Of a stretch of DNA of 8,011 bases, positions 1 to 5,503 are shown piece by piece. The translations under genes and the position numbers were made by a program. The DNA comes from JAZQLP01 sp045629205 (GTDB lineage: Bacteria; Bacillota; Clostridia; Oscillospirales; UBA644), in contig JAZQQT010000151.1 of NCBI GenBank assembly GCA_045629205.1, positions 1 to 8,011 on the forward strand. Reading direction: 5' to 3'. Position 1 is the stretch's first letter. Each line of letters opens with the position of its first letter. Under the pieces are notes generated by a model. That model was given only the letters and a program-made list of their open reading frames with translations. It had not been told where the DNA came from and did no database searches.

Positions 1-483
1 AAATATTATTATTGTCTTTTTAAAATCAGGATGTTTAAAAACAGCATAATACTGTGTTTTATCGGTGTTAGATGAAAAATTAAAAAGTTTGTTAAACTCT
101 TCATTTTTTAATTGATTTTTTATATCATCATTAAACTCTCCGAATTTTTCGAATTTGGAGCATTTAACAGAAACGAGACGTTCTCTAATTGTTTTTGAAT
201 ATATTCTGTCAAAATCTATTTCTCCGGCAAAATAGATATATTCATATTCTATATTGAATTTTAAAAAAAACTTATATCCATAATAGACACAGAAGACAAC
301 AGATAAAAGGCCAAGCATTCCTCCTAAAAAAACATTTATTAATTTGGCATTAACAAGTATAATCGTGAATAATAAAAATAAAAATGTTGCAATTGTTATA
401 GAGGCAATTACAATTAATACTTGAATAACATAATCAATTATTTTATTCTTTTTTTTATACAAATATTCTATAAGATTATCCAA
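1..483 (-). CDS. Two-helix membrane protein, partial (DUF6106-like), TTG start
   Basis: This reading frame is open for 161 codons from a TTG at 483 to the left edge, so the C-terminus is missing. A GGAG at 490-493, six bases before the TTG, supports that start, and there is no ATG in the 13-nt gap after ireB. The protein has a short charged N-terminus (residues 1-15, YKKKNK), then two hydrophobic segments at about residues 18-45 and 49-74. A soluble domain follows, with FAGEIDFDRI (85-94) and RERLVSVKCSKFEKFGEF (100-117). Two membrane helices followed by an E-I/L-D...R..R.RL.S.....E.F.. stretch resemble the uncharacterised clostridial family I know as DUF6106. That family call is from memory and not verified. 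The function is unknown. It is the last visible gene of the ymdB-rpe-ireB run and is probably co-transcribed with it. Confidence 0.7.
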   Translation of the reverse strand, partial: MDNLIEYLYKKKNKIIDYVIQVLIVIASITIATFLFLLFTIILVNAKLINVFLGGMLGLLSVVFCVYYGYKFFLKFNIEYEYIYFAGEIDFDRIYSKTIRERLVSVKCSKFEKFGEFNDDIKNQLKNEEFNKLFNFSSNTDKTQYYAVFKHPDFKKTIIIF

Positions 484-489
484 AATTTA

Positions 490-493
490 CTCC
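490..493 (-). promoter_or_regulatory. Shine-Dalgarno GGAG that fixes a TTG start
   Basis: GGAG on the minus strand lies six bases before the TTG at 483-481 and just past the ireB stop codon (497-499). It is the only plausible ribosome site for the frame that runs off the left edge. Confidence 0.6.
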
Positions 494-496
494 AAT

Positions 497-763
497 TTAC
501 GAATTTAAATATTCAGACACGATTAATTGAAGAAGTTCATCACGATCAAGTTGTCTGATTAAACTTCTTGCATTATTATGGTTTGTGATGTATGTGGGAT
601 CTTCTGATAAAATATAACCGACTATTTGTGTAATAGGATCATATCCTCTTTCAGAAAGAGCGGAACATACTGCTTTTAAAATACGTTTTGTTTCGGAATT
701 CTTATGATTATGCAAATTAAACGACTGAGTAGTGTTAATAGTATTATTAAAATCGTTTGACAT
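497..763 (-). CDS. ireB: IreB-family regulatory phosphoprotein (UPF0297)
   Basis: This 88-residue protein is a clear IreB/UPF0297 member. The core at about residues 24-86 carries SERGYDPITQIVGYILSEDP (37-56), then TYI.NH..AR.LIR (57-70) and the terminal DRDELLQLIVSEYL (73-86). In Enterococcus faecalis IreB is a small dimeric protein acting downstream of the membrane Ser/Thr kinase IreK (PrkC-type) and phosphatase IreP, and it limits cephalosporin tolerance. It is phosphorylated on N-terminal threonines there. Here the N-terminus (residues 1-23) is rich in Asn, Thr and His, with T8, T11 and T12. T12 sits in the T-x-x-F context that matches the family's phosphosite region. The ATG has a strong GGGAGG site (771-776), seven bases upstream. 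In many Firmicutes ireB lies between alaS and ruvX, but here it follows an isochorismatase-like gene and rpe. Confidence 0.93.
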   Translation of the reverse strand: MSNDFNNTINTTQSFNLHNHKNSETKRILKAVCSALSERGYDPITQIVGYILSEDPTYITNHNNARSLIRQLDRDELLQLIVSEYLNS

Positions 764-779
764 TTAATATCCTCCCAAA

Positions 780-1424
780 CTAAATGTATAATAAATCTAT
801 TTTATTAATCAACATATTATAAAGTGCGAAATTATGCATTATATCGCCGTTATGACTTGAACTATCATAAGTTTGGACAGCATTTTCAACAATATAAATC
901 TTTTTATCAGCTAAATTTCTTTCAATAAATAAAGAAGAAAGAGACAAGGAAAATTGAAGAATATCTATATCTGTATAACCGCCTATAATAACAAAATTAA
1001 CCAAATTTTTATCCAGTAATTTTGCCATATATAACTTTATAAAATCTGCAGATAAAAAGCCATTAGATGAATTCTTACAAATAATAGTTGACAATGCGCT
1101 CGCAGCATAAGAACCTAATTCATCAATAATAGAACATTCATAATCATCAAAACAATGTTGAGGTAAATAATCAAATTCAATACTATTTCTATCATGACAA
1201 TCATTAATAAAAATTTTTCTTGAATTTAAAAAATAATTATTAACCTGAACAACTTTATCAATCGATTCATTTAAACGATAAGAATATAAAGCTCCTCTTT
1301 TAAAATATCCGTTTATCGTATTAATATTACAAATAACAGTTTGATCCGGGTTAATACTGATATCACGGATATTAACAACCATTCTATTAATGATTTTTTT
1401 TAAGTCTTTATCATAAATACTCAT
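780..1424 (-). CDS. Isochorismatase-fold (cysteine hydrolase-like) protein, catalytic triad degenerate
   Basis: The 214-residue protein aligns by eye with clostridial isochorismatase/nicotinamidase-like cysteine hydrolases along its whole length. The landmarks are the first strand INTINGYFKRGAL (34-46), the metal-site-like NDCH (74-77), LPQHCF (87-92), KNSSNGF (117-123), GGYTDIDILQFSLSL (148-162) and NAVQTYD...H.GD (181-194). The family's Asp-Lys-Cys triad is broken: the first Asp is N35 (codon 1320-1322), Lys is kept as K117, and the nucleophilic Cys is D154 (codon 963-965). It therefore probably cannot do the usual acyl-enzyme chemistry, and a binding or regulatory role is more likely. Its ATG follows the rpe stop by only four bases without a visible Shine-Dalgarno site, suggesting translational coupling to rpe. 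Fold assignment is fairly sure. Substrate and role are unknown. Confidence 0.72.
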   Translation of the reverse strand: MSIYDKDLKKIINRMVVNIRDISINPDQTVICNINTINGYFKRGALYSYRLNESIDKVVQVNNYFLNSRKIFINDCHDRNSIEFDYLPQHCFDDYECSIIDELGSYAASALSTIICKNSSNGFLSADFIKLYMAKLLDKNLVNFVIIGGYTDIDILQFSLSLSSLFIERNLADKKIYIVENAVQTYDSSSHNGDIMHNFALYNMLINKIDLLYI

Positions 1425-1428
1425 ATGA

Positions 1429-2064
1429 TTATTTTAAATCACTTATAAAATTATTCCTAAAAGAAGGCTCAAGATTAAATACAGCTGAACCTAAAACGGC
1501 AGATTCCAATCCTTTTTCTGAAAGAATATTAAGATTAGATTGTTTTATGCCACCATCTGCTTGTATAATATATGAATAATCATATTCTTTTTTTAATTCA
1601 CTCAATAATGAAATTTTATCGGCACATTCCGGAATTAATGATTGTCCACCAAATCCTGGCTCAACAGTCATAACCAATATTAAATCACATAAATTTAAAT
1701 AAGGAATAATTTCCTTAACACTTGTTTGAGGTTTAATTGCCAAACCAGCTTTTAAACCGAATTTTTTTATGGCATATAATGATTCAACAGGATTATTGCT
1801 CTCGTAATGAACAGTTAAAATATCTGAACCAGCTTTAACAAATTCTTCAATATAATTTAAAGGTGAAGAAATCATCAAATGAACATCAAATATCATTTTT
1901 GTTTTATTTCGAAGAGACGAAATTACAGGCATTCCAAATGACATATTGGGAACAAATACTCCGTCCATAACATCAATATGAATCATATCTGCAGCTGAAA
2001 TTGTTTGAATTTCTTCTGCAAATCTTGATAAATCACACGATAAAACCGAAGGTGAAATAAGCAT
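1429..2064 (-). CDS. rpe: Ribulose-phosphate 3-epimerase
   Basis: This enzyme interconverts D-ribulose 5-phosphate and D-xylulose 5-phosphate in the cytosolic pentose phosphate pathway. The 211-residue length is normal for this TIM-barrel family. All signature blocks are present: SPSVLSCD (4-11), HIDVMDG.FVPN.SFG (29-44), DVHLMI (60-65), MTVEPGFGGQ (132-141), QADGGI (168-173) and GSAVF (192-196). The metal and acid/base residues known from the family correspond to H29, D31, H62 and D170, so it should be active. The ATG has a GAGG (2070-2073) five bases upstream, inside the 12-nt gap after ymdB. In Bacillus-type genomes rpe often sits beside the PrkC kinase/phosphatase genes and rsgA. Here it is two genes from ireB, a protein of that signalling system, but the kinase itself is not in this window. 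Confidence 0.96.
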   Translation of the reverse strand: MLISPSVLSCDLSRFAEEIQTISAADMIHIDVMDGVFVPNMSFGMPVISSLRNKTKMIFDVHLMISSPLNYIEEFVKAGSDILTVHYESNNPVESLYAIKKFGLKAGLAIKPQTSVKEIIPYLNLCDLILVMTVEPGFGGQSLIPECADKISLLSELKKEYDYSYIIQADGGIKQSNLNILSEKGLESAVLGSAVFNLEPSFRNNFISDLK

Positions 2065-2076
2065 ATAAACCTCAAA

Positions 2077-2835
2077 TTAAAGAAAACAGTTTAATATTTC
2101 CAATTTATGTAAATCTGTATCTAAAATAATAGAATTTAAATAAATATCATTATTATCATGTTCAAATTTATCGGAAATACCGGACACAAATCGTTTTAGA
2201 ACAAGGTCTTTCTTAACACCCAGAACAGAATTAAAACCGCCAACCATTCCGACATCAGTAATATAAGCTGTTCCTTTTGGAAGAAAACGATAATCAGATG
2301 TTTGAACATGCGTGTGAGTACCGAATACACCGGTGAGTCGACCGTCACAAAAATATCCCATTGCAATTTTTTCACTTGTTGCTTCCGCATGAAAATCAAG
2401 AATAATATAATCACAAGATGATAACTGAGGAAGGATTAAATCTATAGCCTCAAAAGGGTTATTAGCCGGTTTCATATTAACTTGTCCACATAAATTTATA
2501 ACTCCGACAATACCAAATGGTGTATTAATAGTCAAATAACCCTCGCCTGGTAAAGAGTTAGAAAAATTATACGGGCGAACAATATACGGAGAATCGTCAA
2601 TAAAAGAAAAAATTTGATGTTGATCAAACGTATGATTACCACCCGTAATAATATCTACTCCTGATTGGTGAAGCATAATAGCCTGCTCGGGCAAAATACC
2701 ATTTCCTGAAGAAATATTTTCTCCATTTGCAATTACGAAATTAATATTAAATCGCTTAATATAAGCAGGTAACCATTTACAGATACAATTTAATGATTTA
2801 TTACCGACAATATCCCCAATAAATAAAAATTTCAA
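2077..2835 (-). CDS. ymdB: YmdB-type metallophosphoesterase (2',3'-cyclic nucleotide phosphodiesterase), TTG start
   Basis: This 252-residue protein belongs to the YmdB/TIGR00282 calcineurin-like phosphoesterases. In Bacillus subtilis YmdB hydrolyses cyclic nucleotides such as 2',3'-cAMP, affects RNA turnover and influences the choice between motility and biofilm. The two-metal site is intact: GDIVG (D8), ANGEN (E39, N40), GGNHTFD (N67, H68), DFHAEATSEK (H149) and GTHTHVQTSD (H174, H176). The late YITDVGMVGG (191-200) and GVKKD (206-210) blocks are also typical. The start is TTG at 2833-2835. The upstream in-frame codons AAT, GAT, GGT and GAT contain no better start, and MKFLFIGD matches the usual N-terminus. 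A near-consensus ribosome site precedes it. It is the first gene of the minus-strand run. In many Firmicutes ymdB follows rny, which is absent here. Confidence 0.94.
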   Translation of the reverse strand: MKFLFIGDIVGNKSLNCICKWLPAYIKRFNINFVIANGENISSGNGILPEQAIMLHQSGVDIITGGNHTFDQHQIFSFIDDSPYIVRPYNFSNSLPGEGYLTINTPFGIVGVINLCGQVNMKPANNPFEAIDLILPQLSSCDYIILDFHAEATSEKIAMGYFCDGRLTGVFGTHTHVQTSDYRFLPKGTAYITDVGMVGGFNSVLGVKKDLVLKRFVSGISDKFEHDNNDIYLNSIILDTDLHKLEILNCFL

Positions 2836-2838
2836 ATT

Positions 2839-2850
2839 ATCACCATCCTT
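2839..2850 (-). promoter_or_regulatory. Ribosome site for the ymdB TTG start
   Basis: The minus strand reads AAGGATGGTGAT, which is the AAGGAGGTGAT consensus with one extra T, ending three bases before the TTG. The ATG inside it (2846-2844) is out of frame and runs into a stop after four codons, so it is not the start. Confidence 0.6.
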
Positions 2851-2854
2851 ATAT

Positions 2855-2883
2855 ATTATATATTAATTTGGTATAAAAATCAA
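2855..2883 (-). promoter_or_regulatory. Sigma-A-like promoter of the ymdB operon
   Basis: On the minus strand a -35 TTGATT (2878-2883) is followed after 17 bases by a perfect -10 TATAAT (2855-2860). Initiation would fall near 2848-2849, only about 13 bases before the ymdB TTG, so the leader would begin at or inside the Shine-Dalgarno site. The -35 and spacer overlap the dyad at 2867-2890. Confidence 0.65.
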
Positions 2884-2890
2884 TACCAAA
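2867..2890. repeat. Perfect 8+8 bp dyad, candidate operator
   Basis: TTTGGTAT (2867-2874), eight bases, then ATACCAAA (2883-2890) form a perfect inverted repeat. It covers the -35 and upstream spacer of the ymdB promoter and ends 22 bp before the ispD -35. The 16-bp half-site spacing and lack of a T-run argue for a protein-binding operator rather than a terminator. I do not recognise the binding protein. Confidence 0.45.
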
Positions 2891-2911
2891 AAGGATGAAT
2901 ATAAAATAATC

Positions 2912-2940
2912 TTGACATTTATACAAAAAAATGTAATACT
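2912..2940 (+). promoter_or_regulatory. Promoter of ispD (extended -10)
   Basis: A perfect -35 TTGACA (2912-2917) is followed after 17 bases by AATACT (2935-2940), a 4/6 -10 preceded by the extended element TGT (2932-2934). TACTAT at 2937-2942 with a 19-base spacer is a second reading. Initiation near 2946-2947 would give a leader of about 12 bases that starts at the AAGGAG site (2947-2952). Confidence 0.55.
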
Positions 2941-2958
2941 ATAAAAAAGGAGAATAAT

Positions 2959-3630
2959 ATGAAACCTTTCACATCGGCAATAATTTTGGCAGCAGGATCA
3001 AGTTCCAGAATGGAATCTATAAGTGATAAGCTACTCATAAAACTCGGAGATATTACTGTTCTCGAACATGTTATTAAAACGTTTCAAACTGCTACAACTG
3101 TAGATGAAATAATAATAGTAACGAATAAGAATAAAACAGAATTTATTTCTTCATTATCAGGGAATTTCGATAAAATAAACAAAATAATTATTGGAGGAAA
3201 CACAAGAACAGATTCTGCCTTAAATGGTTTCAGAAATGTAAGTGATAACTGTGATTTTTTATGTTTTCATGATTGCGCACGACCTTTTATTACCTCTAAA
3301 GAAATTGATAGATTAAACAATATAGCATATAAAAAAGGAAATATTATTTGCGGAAAAAAGAGCACTGACACAATTAAAATAATCAATAATGAAAATATAA
3401 TAACCGAAACGCCCGAAAGGAAATATTGCATATGTGCACAAACTCCTCAAATATTTAAATATTCTGATTATAAGAATTCTTTACAATCCAATAAACTCAG
3501 TTTCAATTATACTGATGATTCTCAATTATTGGAACAAAATGATTATGATATTATGTTTGTTGAATGTAATGATTTTAACGAAAAAATCACAACGGACAGA
3601 GATTTATTAATATTTCAAATAAAAAAATAA
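2959..3630 (+). CDS. ispD: 2-C-methyl-D-erythritol 4-phosphate cytidylyltransferase
   Basis: IspD joins CTP and 2-C-methyl-D-erythritol 4-phosphate to make CDP-methylerythritol, the third step of the MEP isoprenoid pathway in the cytosol. The 223-residue length fits. Visible motifs are the nucleotide loop ILAAGSSSRM (9-18) with R17 and K24, GGNTRTDSALNG (79-90) with R83, the metal-site HDCARPF (104-110) with D105 and R108, STDTIK (135-140), R154 before AQTPQIF (160-166), TDDSQLLE (185-192), and EKITT (208-212) with K209. These match the family's CTP- and substrate-binding residues. AAGGAG (2947-2952) is six bases before the ATG. It stands alone on the plus strand, divergent from ymdB and convergent with the hydrogenase operon. 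The related ribitol-5-phosphate cytidylyltransferase (TarI/IspD2) is the alternative. I prefer IspD because of the length and motif set, with no teichoic acid genes nearby. Confidence 0.88.
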   Translation: MKPFTSAIILAAGSSSRMESISDKLLIKLGDITVLEHVIKTFQTATTVDEIIIVTNKNKTEFISSLSGNFDKINKIIIGGNTRTDSALNGFRNVSDNCDFLCFHDCARPFITSKEIDRLNNIAYKKGNIICGKKSTDTIKIINNENIITETPERKYCICAQTPQIFKYSDYKNSLQSNKLSFNYTDDSQLLEQNDYDIMFVECNDFNEKITTDRDLLIFQIKK

Positions 3631-3660
3631 ATAAGAGATATAAATTCATTTTTGTAAAAC

Positions 3661-3697
3661 AAATCAGCACTTCAATAAAACATCGAAGTGCTGATTT
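3661..3697. terminator. Bidirectional hairpin terminator between ispD and hydA
   Basis: AAATCAGCACTTC (3661-3673) pairs perfectly with GAAGTGCTGATTT (3685-3697), a 13-bp stem with an 11-base loop, in the convergent gap. On the minus strand the stem is followed by TTTGTTTT, a fair U-tract for the hyd operon. On the plus strand the T-run is broken (TTT, then TTTT ten bases on), so termination of ispD may be weaker. Confidence 0.82.
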
Positions 3698-3719
3698 AAT
3701 ACGATTTTAATAAATATTT

Positions 3720-5489
3720 TTATTTTACATTAAAGCGTTCACGAGCAGCATATGAAGTATGAAGGAGTTCGTGTGCTTTGTGAGAATTGGGCTGACCAAG
3801 AAATTCATCGTATAATTTTTGAACTTGGGTATTATTATGTGATTGTCTTACAGTTTGACGCTCATCTTCTGAATACAAAGCAGATGCACGTTTTGCCTTA
3901 TATGTATTAAGAATATCTGCATCTTCATTTGGTAAGAAGCAAGGCTTAACATAAGGTTGTCCACCACCAGCAATACAGCCTCCCGGGCAACACATAATTT
4001 CTATGAATGTATAAGGAGACTTTCCAGCTCTGATCGCATCAAGAACAGGTTTTGCATCTTTCATACCACTGATTATTGCAACTTTAATTTTATTACCATT
4101 AATATCCAACTCGGCTTCTTTAAGACCATCAAAACCTCTTACCTGTTCAAACTTGATTAAGTCATGTTCTTTACCGGTAAGAACTTTATAAGCTGTTCTA
4201 AGAGCAGCTTCCATAACGCCGCCTGTTACACCAAATATAACGCCGGCGCCTGAATACTCTCCAAGAAGATCCTGGTCAAATTCTTCGTCAGGAAGTTTGT
4301 CAAATCTGATTCCTGAACGTTTGATCAAGTCACCAAGTTCTCTTGTTGTTAAAACAGCGTCAACATCCTTGATGCCATCATGCTGTAATTGATCTCTTTC
4401 TTTTTCAAATTTCTTTGCTGTACAAGGCATAATAGAAACAACAAAGATATCTTTGGGATCCAGACCATTCTTTTCAGCATAATATGTTTTTACGATAGCA
4501 CCAAACATTTCATGAGGTGATTTACATGAAGACAGATGATCAAGTATATCACCATAATAGTATTCGGCATAATTAATCCAACCAGGTGAACAGGAAGTAA
4601 TCATAGGTAACGAACCGCCATTATTAATTCTGTTCAACAGTTCAGTTGCCTCTTCCATGATTGTAAGGTCAGCAGCGAAATTAGTATCATATACCTTATT
4701 GAAACCAAGACGTTTTAACGCAGCAACCATTTTACCAGTAACGGGCGTTCCGATTTTCATTCCGAATTCTTCACCAAGAGCAGCTCTGACAGCAGGTGCA
4801 GTCTGAACAACGACGTATTTTCCTTCGGACATTGCTTTATCAATCTTATCGATTTCTGATTGCTCCATAAGTGCGCCTGTAGGACATACTGTTACACATT
4901 GTCCGCAAAGCAAACAAGGAGAATCAGCAAAAGAACGATTATCTGCCGGAGCAACAATTGTATTAAAGCCTCTGTTTTCAAAGCCTAAAATACCATTACC
5001 GTGAGCCTTTTTACATCTTTCGACGCAACGACCGCAAAGTATACATTTTGAAGTGTCGCGCATTATTGAAGGAGTAACTTTGTCAACAGTAACAGGTGTA
5101 TGTGTTCCCTGAAAAGCATTTTCTCTGGCGCCTGTCAGTTTTGCCACATTTAATAATTCACACTGTCCATTTTTATGACATTGCTGACAATTCTTGTTAT
5201 GATTAGAAAGAAGAAGTTCAACAGAAGTTCTTCTTGCCTTAACAGCTTTCGGAGAAGAAATTTTAATCTCCATTCCTTCAGCAACAGGATATACGCATGA
5301 AGCAACAAGTCCCCTAGCCCCGGTTGCTTCAACTAAACAGACACGGCAGGAACCATTTGAACATTCTCCGTTATTAAATGCACAAAGAGATGGGATTTCA
5401 TAACCGCATTGAATAGCGGCTTGAAGTATTGTCAAACCTTGTTCAACCTGATAAGATTGACCTTCAATTATAATATTTACCAATGCCAT
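3720..5489 (-). CDS. hydA: [FeFe] hydrogenase catalytic subunit HydA (NAD(P)/ferredoxin-linked type)
   Basis: This 589-residue subunit makes or oxidises H2 at the H-cluster. Domains in order: a plant-type [2Fe-2S] domain (C36, C48, C51, C65); a His-Cys3 [4Fe-4S] site (H97, C101, C104, C110); two [4Fe-4S] sites (C149/152/155/159 and C192/195/198/202); the H-cluster domain (about 225-513); and the small-subunit-like tail with SHKAHELLHTSY (569-580). H-cluster motifs are TSCSPGW (298-304), MPCTAKKFE (354-362, C356) and EIMCCPGGC..GGGQP (497-512, C501 and C505). L1 has Ser301 where the textbook motif is TSCCPGW. Proton-path residues corresponding to clostridial E279, E282 and S319 appear kept (MEEATEL, LSSCKSP). 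It lacks the C-terminal [2Fe-2S] domain of Thermotoga HydA, so it resembles HndD in length. A GGAGG (5499-5503) is nine bases before the ATG and overlaps the hydB stop. Confidence 0.95.
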   Translation of the reverse strand: MALVNIIIEGQSYQVEQGLTILQAAIQCGYEIPSLCAFNNGECSNGSCRVCLVEATGARGLVASCVYPVAEGMEIKISSPKAVKARRTSVELLLSNHNKNCQQCHKNGQCELLNVAKLTGARENAFQGTHTPVTVDKVTPSIMRDTSKCILCGRCVERCKKAHGNGILGFENRGFNTIVAPADNRSFADSPCLLCGQCVTVCPTGALMEQSEIDKIDKAMSEGKYVVVQTAPAVRAALGEEFGMKIGTPVTGKMVAALKRLGFNKVYDTNFAADLTIMEEATELLNRINNGGSLPMITSCSPGWINYAEYYYGDILDHLSSCKSPHEMFGAIVKTYYAEKNGLDPKDIFVVSIMPCTAKKFEKERDQLQHDGIKDVDAVLTTRELGDLIKRSGIRFDKLPDEEFDQDLLGEYSGAGVIFGVTGGVMEAALRTAYKVLTGKEHDLIKFEQVRGFDGLKEAELDINGNKIKVAIISGMKDAKPVLDAIRAGKSPYTFIEIMCCPGGCIAGGGQPYVKPCFLPNEDADILNTYKAKRASALYSEDERQTVRQSHNNTQVQKLYDEFLGQPNSHKAHELLHTSYAARERFNVK

Positions 5490-5503
5490 TTCTTTTATCC
5501 TCC

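Noticed and set aside
2196..2414. 72-codon minus-strand frame inside ymdB
   Set aside because: It overlaps conserved YmdB metal-site codons in another frame and has no family likeness.
2889..2905. Tiny plus-strand ORF after AAGG (ATG, four codons, stop)
   Set aside because: The ATG touches the ribosome-like bases with no spacing and lies upstream of the ispD promoter, so it is not a credible gene.
2836..2958. Riboswitch or T-box leader in the divergent gap
   Set aside because: The gap is only 123 bp and is filled by two promoters and a dyad; predicted leaders are about 12-13 bases, too short for such elements.
2959..3630. Ribitol-5-phosphate cytidylyltransferase (TarI) instead of IspD
   Set aside because: Length, residue set (R17, K24, D105, R154, K209) and lack of teichoic acid neighbours favour IspD; not fully excluded.
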